From Bimuria novae-zelandiae CBS 107.79 (taxonomy: Eukaryota; Ascomycota; Dothideomycetes; Pleosporales; Didymosphaeriaceae), in NCBI GenBank assembly GCA_010015655.1, contig ML976686.1:513078-577077 (forward strand): 64,000 nt of DNA. The letters are read 5' to 3'. Below the pieces are notes generated by a model. That model searched no databases. It worked only from the letters and a program-made list of their open reading frames with translations, and was not told the origin of the DNA. The translations under genes and the position numbers were made by a program. Below are positions 33,700-46,279 of this stretch, in pieces. Each line of letters opens with the position of its first letter. Position 1 is the stretch's first letter.

Positions 33700-34880
33700 A
33701 ATAATATCTTCTACCTCTGCCTTTATTAAGGCGTCTTACGACTATATCCACTTCCTTTTTTACTTTCTACGCGTTATAGTAGCCTTATTTATCTTTTTTA
33801 GGTTCTTAATTTAATTATATATTAATGCGATCTTATGTATCGCCTTTATAAAACCTTTTTTAAGCTAATTAAGCCTCTTAATAATAGAAGTAGGCGATAA
33901 GCTCTTATACTTTTAAATTTTATTATAAATTAATATTAATTAAGCCTCTATCTTGCGCGCGTTACTTAGTGTTTTAGCTTCTTATAGGGTAACCTCTAGT
34001 GGAGGCGGCGTTAGTGTACGGAGCCTTATATCAAGCTTTAATATTACCACCTATAGATTGTGTAGGACTAGCCTAGCGCCTTAAAAGCTTACGCAGATAT
34101 TCTCCTTTATAATTAATTACTTATAGGCTATATAGAAGGCTAGTAAGAACTCTAACTTTATAATATAGTTAATATAGTTACGTATTAGACTCTTAATTTA
34201 GTAGCTATACGCGCGCTTTAATAGTAAAAAATAGTTAATATTAAGTAGCTATAAAAGGTGCAATAAATATAGTAGTATATAAAAAGTAATAATATTATTC
34301 TCCTTATAAAGCTCTTAAAATTTAACCAAGTTATAGCTCTTATAATTATTTAGTATAAGTAGCTAGCGCGTGCCTATCCTACGCTTTACTATATACTTAA
34401 TAAAGTGCCTTAGCTTCTCTACTTTAAGCTTATTAGTAGTCTAGCTATTATTACTTACTATAAAGGCCTAGTCGCGCGGTATATTATCGTCCTTATACTA
34501 AGTAGAGAGGTAATACTAGCTAAGGAAAATAATAAAGGGAGGGATTACCTAGCTAATAGCGTTAATTTTATAGATTACTATAGTCTACTTATAATTACCT
34601 AGCTAAATAGCCTTTAGTCTACTGCGTCTCTCTAAACTTATAATAATAAGCTAAGCTAATATCTTGCCTATTATAAAGCTAGTCTCGTTAAAGTTATAGG
34701 TATTCTTATTATAAATACTATAGGTGGCCTTCGTGCGCGCTACAAGCTCGAACTAAGCCCTAATAGCCTCTAGATCCTTATATAGAGCTCTCTGTCGATT
34801 GTATAGCTAATTAAATCTTGTAGTAAGGCGGTCTATTTGCTTGACAAAGTTGCGCGGCCACTTTTCGCCAACCTTGCCAG
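33700..34880 (-). pseudogene. Fot1-C transposase, N-terminal end missing
   Basis: The minus strand reads, from right to left: GEKWPRNFVKQIDRLTTRFN (about 34855), ATYSIYNKNTYNFNETSFI (about 34690), RRIGTRQLLILNNYKSYN (about 34370) and LKRAYSYQIKSLIRNYINYI (about 34220). This is the same DDE_1 family as Fot1-D and Fot1-E. The helix-turn-helix start is absent because the element is cut off at about 34880. Stops throughout. Confidence 0.75.
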
Positions 34881-37233
34881 CGCTAGAAATGGCTTTACCT
34901 TATATATAATTTTATAAAGTGTCTTCTAACTAGTAACTTCTATTAGTAATTAATTAAGTATATATATAGCTATTAAGTATAGCTCGTTTATTCGCGTCTT
35001 AGGCAGGTTTACTATAATTTATAAGATCTTAATTATTATAATAATATAATTAATAGCCTTTTTTAGTAAGACTAGTTATTTCATCCGCCCTAATAGCACG
35101 AGGCTTAACTATAATACCTAAGTTTTTAAAGATATCCTAGAGATTAGTAAAGCCTTTCTTGTTATTATAATAAATATACATAATAATAGCGTTAAATTAG
35201 GTATACATATATACTGGTATTTATTAAATAACGTGCATAAGAGTCTTCTTCTTCTTAGTATAAAGAGTCTTCCCTAAATAGTATCTGCTATATTAATATA
35301 TAGCGTGTAAGAGCCACTTGTCCCTATTATAATAGGCTTTACTAGTCTTTTATAATTATATACGGTTAATACTAATTTATTTAAATAGGCGTATTATAGG
35401 CTGGCGTTAAGAGCGTTAACTAATAATCTTAAAGAGTTTTAAGTTAATGTAATTCTTACATTCCTTCTATTATAAGATAAAGGGACTGGTAACAAGCTTA
35501 ATACTATCTACTACCTACTCTAGGTGTTTAATCGCGCGTTATCCTGCATGAGCTAGCATCTAATAAGCTTTTATAGGGGTAACTTGTAGAGGCCTGCGCT
35601 CTATACAACTTAGCTTTCATTAAATAATAAATATATATACCTTTAACGCGTTTGGGCGTGTTGTCTTATTAGAGTTTATAATCTAATAGCTACCCTACTT
35701 ATTAAGTATATACAATATGTCTATTAAAGCGCTCCTTAAATAGAGGTAGCTACGTCTTAAATTAAACTTAATACTAACTAATTAACAGCGGAAGAGTAAT
35801 ACTACTAACGTAAAGAATATAAGGGTAAATGCTACCTTTATTATAGTAACTTAATATTTACTAGTTATAGTATTAATAAATAGCTTAATATGTTCCTACT
35901 TATATATCTACAGGACCTGTGTGCTAGCTAATAGAATATTATCTAGTTATCTATCTCAGATCTTCTTCTAGGTCTTTAGCCAGTAATTTATAATATGTAG
36001 ATTAGAGCCAGGATCCAGTATCTACTTGTTAATTAATAGTAGTAGAGGCTATTAAATAGTAGCTATACTAAGTAAAGTAATAACTTAAGCTACGTTTTAA
36101 CTATCTTGGTAGTTCGTAACTGCTCCTATTAAGTTTTAAGTATTAAATAAAGGATAACTAGTATCTATAAAAAAGTTATTTTTATTTATATTATTTATTT
36201 TTTTACGGGCTCTCTTCTTAGCTCTAAATAAAGCTATACTTAGAGGGTTGCCTTTGCCTAGTTTCCTTACTTTGTCAAACTCGGCTAAAACAGCTGGGTC
36301 GGGCCTCTATCAAGTAGTTCGAAGAGAAGGCACTACGTAGGAGCACTATCTAAACAGGTGCTGTTCTCTATAGACACAAGTAACTATACGTTTCTAGGTG
36401 TTGCTATTGGTGTTTGGATTAGGGCGTCCTAAAATAGCGTATATTCTAAGTATTAACACTATAGGATTTAAGGTGCGTTAGAACTATTAATAGTCCTTTA
36501 TTAGCCTAATAAGATCTATATATAAAATTCTATTTATTTTAACTTATGTAATCTCCTGAATTACGTGCATAATAAAGGACTTATTAATTCCCTTAATTAC
36601 TTAAAGAAAGTGCTCCTATACTTAATAATTTTAAATTTTAGATAGTTTTAGTTTAATTATATCGTGAATGATAATAATATATCTTTTATACTAAGTATTT
36701 ATCTTTTATTATTATAAAATCTTCTTAATTTTATTATACTACTTAAGTAACTTATATTTGCGTTTTACTACTAACATATAAAATATTTTCTTAAGTTATA
36801 TAAGTTATTTATATAGTATTTTAGTATTTTTAATAATTAGGATATGCCTACTAGTAATTATTCTTATAATTTCTTATATTAGGTTATTAAGAGCATTCTC
36901 CTTTTTCTACTATACTACTAGCTTTATTACGTAGAACCTATACTAGAAGGTATAGTCCTCTTGTTTAGTTCTTATACGTTTATCAAGTTAATTATTATTG
37001 TCGCCTTAGATAATACTTAAATCTTTATTAGTTACGTTATTTTTTTTAAATAAGCGTAGTAGTCGATCCTTAGGTTTCTTAATATAATTTTCTTAATAGT
37101 ATCTGCTATTAAATTTAAGTTATAATAGTTTTAGATTTTATATGCCTTAGTAGTCTTCTTTTATAGAAAGATCCACTTTAACTAATTACTTAACTTATTA
37201 AGGATAATTATCTCTTTAATAATTAGCTTAACT
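34881..37233 (-). pseudogene. Copia B gag-pol fragment, RIP-degraded
   Basis: Minus strand, right to left: a gag-like reading (about 37200-36560), a zinc-knuckle-like region (REQHLFR...VPSLRTT, about 36330), the protease start (LDPGSNLHIINYWL, about 36010), GAG-pre-integrase with KAYQMLAHAGQRAIKHLEQ (about 35560-35510) and the integrase start (NKKGFTNLQDIF-like phrase, about 35150). Reverse transcriptase and both LTRs are missing: truncated on the left near Fot1-C and on the right by Fot1-D. Confidence 0.6.
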
Positions 37234-38220
37234 TACTCCACAAGCGAGTAACCGATACAAGCGAGTGACCAGAAATGCCAAAACCTTATTAAAACGTACT
37301 ATTACCTATATTATAACGCGATATCTTAACTACTTAACTAATTATTAAAATTAATAAAGGCCCAATTATAGCTTGCGCATTAAGCTATTAAAGAAAATAC
37401 GCTACTTTTAATTTTACACGCTATAATAGTCTATAGCATTACTAAAAGTATACTAAGATAAAGACGCGCTAGAGTAACCTTTTAACTTAATTATATATCT
37501 AACTTTATAAATCCCCTTCTAATAGAGGAGCAAGTAATTATTTAGTATATACTTAACCTAGACGCGGGAGGATTTCTGTCTTAGCTTATTATTATAAAGG
37601 ATATAGTTAATTTTTTACTAACTAAGTAGTGCTATAAGCCTATTAGCTAAAACTAGGCTATAAACTTTATAAAGCTCTAGTTAGAGCTCTAAGTTAAGTT
37701 TAATTAAAAGTATAACTATAAAAGAGCCTTTTATAAGGATCCTAAGGTTATATAAGACTAGTCCTGGCTTATAAAGAATATTAAAGCCAAGTATAGTATC
37801 CTAAGTAAAAATACCTATAACTTTGACGAGACTAGCTTTATAATGGGTATAATATTAATAAGAGTAGTTATTATAGGCTCTAAATGTTAAAGTAGGCTAA
37901 AAAGCGTATAGTAGAGAAATTAGAAGTAGACTCTAGTTATCTAGGGCGTTAATATAATAGGCTAGGCAATTCTATCCTTTACTATCTTCTAGGGCAAGCA
38001 CTACCTCTTTATCTAGTACTAAAAGAAGGCTCTACCTCGCGACTAGATTTTTATAGTCTTTAAGAATAGCTAGATAATAAATAAGCTTAGTCTATAGTAG
38101 CTAAAGTATTTTAACATATATATAAAAGAGTATACTATTAACGTGTTTTATAAGCGAGTGCGCATTACAAGCGAGTGCGCACCCCACCAACTTTTCGCAA
38201 CGCGTGAACTTCTACCTACT

Positions 38221-40329
38221 ATGGCGCCCCCAACTAAAGCCCAGCCAGCTTCTTATAAGGCTAATATACACCTTGCTATATCAGCTCTTTAGTAAAATTA
38301 ATTTTAGAGTAAGGTAGTCGCTGCATAAACGTTTAATGTTTCTTAAGATACACTCCACCGCCGGCGCGCTAGCAAGCCTGCCCGACGCGATTACTAGCCT
38401 AACTTAAAGAAGCTTACCTAGCTAGAAGAGGAGGTGATTGTTAGGTACATACTTGGCCTAGACCAGCGTGGATTTGCGCCTACGTACGCGGCTGTACGTA
38501 ATATGGCTAATAAGCTGCTCGCTGCGCGTAGCGGAGGTTAGGTTAGCGTCTACTGGCCGCGCAACTTTGTTAAGCGTACAGATAGCCTTATAACGCGATT
38601 TAATCGAGCGTATAATAGGTAGAGAGCTTTATGCAAGGATCCTGTGTTAATTAGAAGCTAGTTCGAGCTTGTAGAGTAGATAAAGGCCAAGTACGGCATT
38701 TATAATAATGACGTCTACAACTTTAACGAGGTTGGCTTTATAATGGGCAAGATTATAACTTAGCTCGTTATAATAGGGTTAGAGAGGAGAGGCTAGCTAA
38801 AGGCTATTTAGCTAGGTAATCGCGAGTGCACAACAGTAATCTAGGGAATTAACGCTACTAGCTAGGCTATCCTGCCGTTTATTATCTTTGCTAGCTAGCA
38901 CTACCTATCTGCCTAGTACGAGGAGGATATCCCACGCGACTAGGCTATTGCTATTAGCGATAATAGCTAGATAACTAATAAGATTAGAGTTAAGTAGCTA
39001 AAGCACTTTATTAAGTATATTATAAGGTGCACTCGCTTGGTCCGATCCGGGTTAGGGCGGTAAGGTAATGAGGCGTCTCACGGGTTATTTAATAGTACGA
39101 GTTGATGCGACAATTAAGCGCGGTTAAATAATCTAATTTTATAGTAAATAAGATAACTATTAGTCTGTATAGGAGAAGGTACTCGCATAGAAGATATTTT
39201 AGTTAACTACAAGGAGCGTATAAAGGAAACCATCCTGTATATATATCCTCCTTGTCCCATAGAGTCCCATGGTATCCCATATCCTAACCTTGTGGGATCC
39301 CATGGGATTTCCTGGGACGTCACGTGACCCTGGGTCACGTGGTCCCATAATATCCCATAGTCTTGGCGCCTGGGACAGCCTAGGACATTACGTAAGTCGG
39401 AGGTGGGGCCTAGTTGTCGTCATAAGGCCTGTCGTCCCACCGTCGACTTCTGGTCCGTAACAAAGTATATAAAGGGCAAGATAGTTAGGGCGCGTCGGCT
39501 ACTCATCCTTAATAGCTATAAGAGCTACTACTCTCTCGAGTTTTAAGAGCTCTATAAGGAGAATAATATCTACACGCTTTACATGCCGCCACACTTATCC
39601 CACCTACTATAGCCGCTCGACGTTGGCTGCTTCTCGCTATTAAAGCACGCGTATAGTCGCCAGATCGAGAGCCTAATGCGCGACTATATTAACTATATTA
39701 TAAAGCTTAAGTTTTTGCTAGCCTTTAAGGCAGCCTTTACGCGATTGTTTATAGTAGCTAATATCTACTTAGCCTTTTAAGGTGTAGGCCTTGTTCCTCT
39801 CTAGCCAGACGTTATTCTATTAAAGCTAGATGTGCAGCTCCGTACGCCTACTCCTCTAGCTACTATAAAGGCTCTCTAGGAGGCTTAAACACTAAGTAAC
39901 GTACACGAGCTTAATGCTTAATTAACATTAATACGTAATCGCGTACGGCGGCATAAGAGCTCGTCGCTAGCCTTAATTATTAAGGTAATTAGCTAGCTTA
40001 AGAAGGGGGTAAAGGTAATAATGCTCTTAGCTAAGCTAATGCGCGATTAGATTACTAGCCTTAAGAGAGCTAATAAGGCAGCAACAAAGCGTAGGCAGCG
40101 CAAGAAGAAGCAGATATAAAGGTAGGGGACCTTAACAAAGGGAGAGGGAGAGGACATACTCGCTCAAAAGGAGGCTGACTAGTAGATAGAGCGTGAACAG
40201 CGTTAAGATACAGAGCGATTAGGCCGTAGCCGCCAGGACCTGGCGCGCTGCAAGAGGTGCAGAGAGACTGGGCATAACTCACGCACGTGTAAAAAGATAC
40301 TTTAGATATTGCTTAATCTATCTTATTAA
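38221..40329 (+). pseudogene. Fot1-E transposase with C-terminal zinc knuckle
   Basis: The reading starts MAPPTKAQPASYKA. It continues with a helix-turn-helix/CENP-B-like part (LDQRGFAPTYAAVRNMANKL, YWPRNFVKRTDSLITRF) and the DDE region (IYNNDVYNFNEVGFIMGKI). After the solo LTR come SYYSLEFQELYKENNIYTLY and PPHLSHLLQPLDVGCFSLLK, then a basic coiled part and a C-x2-C-x4-H-x4-C zinc knuckle (CKRCRETGHNSRTC, about 40250-40291). Stops are fewer than in Fot1-D, in line with later insertion. Pogo/Fot1 transposase, inactive. Confidence 0.85.
39018..39462. repeat. Solo LTR (445 bp), Gypsy A family
   Basis: Starts TATTATAAGGTGC (RIP-altered TGTTAT) and ends CCGTAACA, with the 5 bp target duplication AAGTA at 39013-39017 and 39463-39467. 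It matches the layout and length of the Gypsy A LTR. No internal sequence remains, so two LTRs recombined. Its GC-rich core carries GTCACGTGACC followed by GGGTCACGTGG, a near palindrome. Confidence 0.9.
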
Positions 40330-41182
40330 TATCTAGATATTATCTTTTAACGTGGTTAAGATATTTGTATATAGAGGTGTATAAAGTTGGTGGGGTGCGC
40401 ACTCGCTTGTAATGCGCACTCGCTTGTAAAACACGTTAGTAATTATTACCTACTTATTATTAATATCTACAAAAGCTATAATTTACTTAAATTCTAGTAA
40501 TACTATAAACATAATAAGATTATTACTTTTTATATACCTCTATATTCGTCGCACCTCTTACAGCCACTAGATATAAGGTGTTTCTTGCTATTAAAGAAGG
40601 CGTATATGGGCTAAGCTAAAGACCTAATGCGTAACTATATTATATATATTACTAAAATTAAGTTTTTATTTTATTTTATTACTACGTTTAAGGTACTAGC
40701 CTTATTCTCCTTAACCTAAAAGTAATAATATTAAAGCTTAACGTTTATCTATATACGCTTTTACCTTATACTATACGTAATAGTACGTGGTAGTTATAGA
40801 CGCCTAGCAATACTCTAGAATTTAAGGCATAATTAACGCTAGTAAAGAAGAAGATTTAAAGGCACCTAAATAATTCCCTAATAAGTATAGTTAAGGCCTT
40901 TAAAAATAATAATAAAAGGTGTAATAATAGTAGCGCATAAGCTAGTATTAGCGTAAAAATAGATTATTAAGCTTTAAGCTACTAATAAGGCCGCTACGTA
41001 ATAGAAATTATATAAAAAAAAGTAACTATAGTAAAAAAAGTTTTTATAGCTACTAATAGCTAGTAGCTAGCTACCTTAAAGGACTTTATAGCGCGTAATA
41101 ATAAAAAAAGGTAAAGAAGAAGGTGCGCGCTAATAGAGGCAAATTAACTTAATAGTATTATAGACGCTATAATAAGGCTAGG

Positions 41183-41608
41183 TGTTATGAGGTACTCACA
41201 CCTTGTTCCAATCCAGGTTAGAGCGGTAAGGTATCGTGGTGCTTTATAAATTATTTAATAGTATAAGTTAATGCGACACTTAGCGCGAGGCTAAATAATT
41301 TAATCTTATAATAAAATAAGATAACTATTAGTCTATATAAGAGAACGTACTTATATAAAAGATATATAAGTTAACTATAAGGAGCGTATAAAGGAAACCT
41401 ATCCTATATATATACTTACTTACTTAGTTACTTAGTACTACTAATTAACTAAGTAGTCACGTGCCTTACTTAGTTACTTAGTACTACTAATTAACTAAGT
41501 AGTTACGTAATCCTAAAGTTAGCTTTTTAGCGTACTTATAACCTATTCCTTAGCTATCTTTTCCTTATAAGCGCCTATCCTTTACTATCTTACTTTTAAT
41601 TTATAATA
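41183..41608 (-). repeat. Gypsy C 3' LTR
   Basis: 426 bp; TGTTATGAGG to TTATAATA (RIP-altered end). It contains a tandem pair of about 46 bp units with CTTAGTACTACTAATTAAC at about 41418-41511. Confidence 0.93.
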
Positions 41609-41645
41609 CTATCCCTCCCTTTTTAGTCTTTATCCGCGAAGAACT

Positions 41646-42200
41646 ATGCCTGCTAACTAAATAATTAGTACTTATTATTATTATAAACTTATATTTACTA
41701 TTAAGGTATATAGAAGCGTTATAGTATTAAAGTATTCTAACTACTAAACCTACTTACGGGTCTGTAAGGTGTTAGTTTATTTAGGGAAGTATAGTAAGTA
41801 TATAAAAAGGGGCGCAAAGTGCGACATAGCTATTACTTATAATAAATTTTTTTATTTAGTTACTAAGAAGCGAAAATTAAATGCGTAAATCTTAAAAGCG
41901 TAAAAAGAGTAAAATATAGTGTTTAAGGCGATATATATAGCGCGTGCAAAAGAGGAGTATCTAGCTAAATAGTTAGTATTAAATATAAAGCGTGCTAAGG
42001 AGGTAATTACTATTAAGAGCGCTACTTTAGAGGAATTAAAAGGGGACCCGCCCTAGCCTTCTTAGCTAAACGGCCTGGCTAAGTTTACCCCGACTATCTA
42101 GTCCGCTATAGAAGAGCTCCCTCCTAACTTCTAGGATACCCCGCTGTCCTTAATGTCCTAAATCCTTCTAGGGCGCGGAGTGTTGGGGTGTTCTCTATAG
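41646..42200 (+). pseudogene. Opposed accessory frame of Gypsy C
   Basis: An ATG at 41646 on the strand opposite gag-pol starts a reading with few stops, each explained by CAA/CAG to TAA/TAG. It shows VCKVLVYLGKYSKYIKRG then AKCDIAITY, a charged helical part (KRKLNA, EEYLAK, KRAKEVI) and a proline-containing end. Several Tyr fall where G-to-A change would turn Cys (TGY) into TAY, so a Cys-rich, possibly metal-binding, N-terminal part is plausible. Its end overlaps the end of pol. I know no firm family name. Confidence 0.5.
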
Positions 42201-45200
42201 AACTTCTCTAAGGCCTTTTTGCAGTTAGTAAGGTTCCGTGCTAGTTTCTATGTGTTATGGCTCTCTGGCTATCCCTCCCACTTTACCAGGTACTTGTACT
42301 AACGTTTAAATTTCTATAGATCCTAAATTGCTTTAACTCTGTATTCTTTGTCCTCGAGTTCTAAATGCAATTCTAGTTCAGCGTCTAGTAGTACTAGTTC
42401 TAATAAGAACTTGTAGAAAACTAGGTATATACGTATATTTATAGGTAACTATAGTTTAAAATTTACTAGTTCTTTAACCTCTTAAACTTTAAATAGTTTT
42501 TTTTAAAGGTTATCTAGTTTCTTACTTAGTCTTGTAGTTTTAAGGTTTTTTTATAAGAGAAGGACTCTATCCCCCTTTTTAAAAGTTAGTCCCTTAATTT
42601 TTTTTTATTTACCTATGTTACTATTTGCTTATTATATTACGTAATATCTTTTATAGCGTTTTATATAATTTTTATATAAGCCTTACTTTATTAGCTGCGT
42701 CTTTTATAATGCTTTTAATATCTAACGGGTCCTAGTAAGTTATTAGCTCACACCCGTAATTAGCGTAGTACGGCGAGTATTCTATAGTCGCTAATCTTGT
42801 GCTATTATATACTAGTTAAGCTATTAGTAATAGCTTAACCTAATTATCTTAAAGCTTATTTATGTATATTTAGAGGTACTATTCTAGCGTTTAGTTTATT
42901 CGCTTGGTTTAACTATCTATCTTAAGGTAGAAGCTCGTTATAAGCTTATATTTAATCCCTAATTTAGCTATAAACGTGGTCTAATACGATAATATAAATA
43001 TCTTAGCCCTATCTATAATAAACTTATTAGGTTGTCTAACCTGTAATATTAGTTCTTACTTTACTATATAGGCTAATTCTTCTGCTAATATAGCTTCTTT
43101 AATTAGTATAAACCTTAACTCCTTAGTAAGTTAATAGATTATAATTAAAATTAAGTTATAGGGATACTTATTCCTTAGTGCTAGTAATGCTAGTAGCTTT
43201 ATAATAAAGTCTATAGTCACACTAGACCATGCCCTTAGGGGTGGCTTTAGTAGCTATAAGAGGCTATAGGGCTTATATCTCTTAGGCTTATTTTTATAAT
43301 AGGCTAAATAGTTGCCTAGTACCTTCTATACTACCTAGCGTAGCCTAAGGATAGTATATTTGTTCGCGATTTAACGCGTTATTTTGGTAATTTTTAGGTA
43401 TTTCTAGTCTTTATCTTTATATAGCTTCTTAATTAGCAACGCAACTATTTACTTACTAATTTAAATATAGTTTTAATAGTCTCGTGCTGTTAATTTTATA
43501 GCTTAGTAAAGGTTATACGCTTGGCAATCCTTATCTATAAGCCTATTATAATTCTATATCCTATCTATAGCTAGTCTGTAATAGGTAAAATCCACGCGCC
43601 GTATTTCCAGTGCTAGCGCGAGTTATGTCTTATTATAGCGAAGGGTTCTGTCCTTCGCATAGGTTAAGATTATAACGTAGTTACCTCTATTATCTTCTTC
43701 TATAAGATCTAATTATTTACTAAGTGCGTTTACCGCAGCGTTTACGTTTCTTAGTAAATATATAATATAAAAGTTAAACTTTACTATCTATTTAAACTAT
43801 CTAGCCTATCGCTAATTAAGCTTCTTAGTTGTTATAAAGCGTGTTAAATTAAGATAATTAAAAAATACCTTTACTTAGTATTTAGCTCTTTTAAGTTATA
43901 CTTCCTATTACTTAAAATAGTTAATAATAGCTAGTAGTTCTTTATTATAGATCTTGTAGTTAAATTTTACTCTTAAGAGTTTTCTTGCGTAATAGAAGAC
44001 TAATCTCTACTTCTTATTATTATATTCTTATAGTAGTACGGCCCCTAACGCATAATCCGATACGCCTATGTAGATATAATATTATTACTCTAGGTTATAC
44101 ATTTATAATAGGGGTGCTATTAAGAATAAGCGCTTTAGCTATTTAAAGGCTTACTTCTTTACTTCCTACAGAGGTCGCCATTTTCCTATTTTTATAAGTT
44201 CTATTAGTAGAGCGGTAACCTTTAAGTAGTTCCTAATAAATTTATAATAGAAGTTAATAAAACCTAAAAAGGATTAGATATCCTTTATTAATTTAAATAG
44301 TAGCTATTCTTTTATTATCGCAATCTTCTTTAGGTCTAATTTAACACCTTTTTAGGATATTATAAATCCTAGGTATTCTGTTTCCGTAACGTGGAATTCA
44401 CATTTCTTAGAGTGTGAGAGTATTCTATACTCTTATAACTTTTATAATATCTTATAAATATATTTTTTATGTTCTTCTAAAGTTCCCCTTAAGTATATTA
44501 ATATGTTATTAAGGTATACCGTGTAGAATACATCTAAGTATTTATATAATACTTAATTTATAAGTTCCTAAAAGGTTACTAGTATATTAGTTAGCCTTAT
44601 TAGTATAATTATATACTTAAAGAGGCTATATCGTGTGCGGAAAGCTATTTTCTATTTATAACTTTTTACTATTTAAATCCTATAGAATTTATTTTAGACG
44701 TTAAATTTTGTAAACTACTTAACTCCTTAGAGTCGATCTATAAGCTCTGTTATTAGGGGTAATAAGTAGCGGTTTTTAACTATAACGACATTTAGCTATT
44801 TATAATTTACATAAAGTTATAGCCTGCTATCTTTTTTACGAACAAAGAGTATAGGGAAGACTATAAAGCTCTAACTAAGTCTTTACTTCTCTAAGCGTAG
44901 ATTCTTCTATATTAGCTCTTTTAACTCTTTTTTTATTTATAGGTAAGGGGTCTTAGGCGCTCTAGCTATAGCTTAGCTTCTTTTACTAGTAGTATCTTAT
45001 AATTCTACTCCTTATATTTAGGTAGAATAGTCTTATTATACTCCTTAAATAGGTCTACGAATTCCTTATATTCTTCTAGTAGACCTAGGTTTTTAGGGAC
45101 TATCTTAGCCTCTTAAACCTATATATAGTGTACCTGTCCTAGGTGTTGCTTTAAAATCCTGTCTATCTTGTATACTAATACTTTTGATATCTTAAATAGT

Positions 45201-46050
45201 CAGCTCCCCTTTTTTATCTAAGGTTTCTAGAGAGTTTCCCTTTCTCCAGGGCTTGCCTAGGCCATTACTAGTGGATTTTGGGGAAGGATTGTACGTTTAA
45301 TTTAGTCTATCTATAGATTATATTATTCTAGTTATTTATATTTTATAATAGCTTTAATGTCTCCTATCTTTATAATAGTGAAAATATATTAGCTCTCTAG
45401 GCCTTCTATGTTAACTTATACTAGCGCCGTCTTAAGGCATAGCTAACTATTACTATATTCTTATAACTAAGTCCTGTTTATAAGTCCTATTTATAGTAGT
45501 ATCCTCTTATTATAATATAGTATATTATATTTTTTAACTACTTATAGGGCTATTAGACACGCGTCTACCCCTAAGTTAATAAGTACTATAATATAATGCT
45601 TGTGCACTGTAATATTCTTAATTAAGCGTTTCTTAACTTAGTAAGTGTCTACTTAATAAGCTATAATAATTATACTATTACTAGTGTAGCTTATTGCCTA
45701 GTAATAATCTAGTTTTTTAAGTCCTTAGACTTGTTTTGGCTGTCCTATAAGGCTTCTACCTCCTGTATTTAACCCTTAAGTTAGGCTAGCTTTAACATTT
45801 CTTTAACCCTATACTACTTATATTATTATTAATATAGCGTATAGGTCTTTCTAATCCTATTAGACTTATATACTCCCTAATTCCTATATTACAGGTAATT
45901 TAGAGTAAGATATTTATTTTAGGCTAATGCACTATGCCCTAAGTAGTTATTAAAAGAAGCTACTTTTTCTTATAGGTTTAGGTATATAAAGTACTATAGG
46001 TTATATTAATCCTATTGAATTATTAAATAGTTTATATCTTTTCTTAGCTA
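42200..46050 (-). pseudogene. Gypsy C pol, RIP-degraded
   Basis: Minus strand, right to left: a protease-like start (about 45900-45300), reverse transcriptase with a RYLNNILIY active-site region, KCEFHVTETEYLGFI and FLGFINFYYKFIRNY (about 44560-44190), and RNase H with IGVSDYALGAVLLQ (about 44070-44030). Integrase follows (about 43600-42700), then a chromodomain with KYLVKWEG and ALEKFY (about 42305-42190). Order and content fit a chromovirus-type Ty3/Gypsy pol. Stops throughout. Confidence 0.85.
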
Positions 46051-46279
46051 CGTGCTTCCTATTATCGTGCTAGTATCCTAGGGATCTAGGCCCTAAGGGA
46101 ACTAGCCTATTTTAAATTTTTATTATCTATATAATTTATAGGTAATATTAAAATATTAATACTAGCTATTCTACTTATAGTGCTTAGCCTAATAGACTAG
46201 GAAGTATTTATAGTAGTTATTAAGTACGCTATACTAGTCTTTTTTAAGTCTATAGTATTCTAAGCCTCCTAGAAAGTAA

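Larger units (their letters stand above)
24066..34880 (-). mobile_element. Fot1-C, split by Copia A and truncated
   Basis: The left inverted end begins ACGTGTCCGGCAAGCGAG after TA at 24064-24065. Own sequence is 24066-24181 and 33534 to about 34880; the gap is Copia A, bounded by the duplicated GTATT. A transposase reads on the minus strand in the right part. The right inverted end is missing; homology stops at about 34880, where a Copia fragment begins. Confidence 0.75.
38141..40436 (+). mobile_element. Fot1-E with a solo LTR inside
   Basis: Inverted ends of about 52 bp: ACGTGTTTTATAAGCGAGTG at 38141 and its inverse ending at 40436, both flanked by TA (38139-38140, 40437-40438). The subterminal unit AAGCGAGTGCGCA is repeated twice at each end. 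Its 1.85 kb of own sequence is split at 39018-39462 by a solo LTR. Confidence 0.93.
37290..41182 (+). pseudogene. Fot1-D transposase, in two pieces
   Basis: The part before 38139 is heavily degraded but keeps the order seen in Fot1-E. The part after 40439 reads INIYKSYNLLKF, then SSHLLQPLDIRCFLLLKKAY (about 40555-40615; the SHLLQPLD block of DDE_1 transposases), NYIIYITKIKFLF and a basic coiled tail. Fot1-E interrupts it just before the last catalytic part; Gypsy C inserted close to its 3' end, and the end after 48096 has a remnant with HAR/CKK-like coding. Confidence 0.7.

Noticed and set aside
39269..39460. Open frame inside the solo LTR
   Set aside because: It reads through repeated GGGAC/TCCCA words of the LTR; not expected to be a gene.
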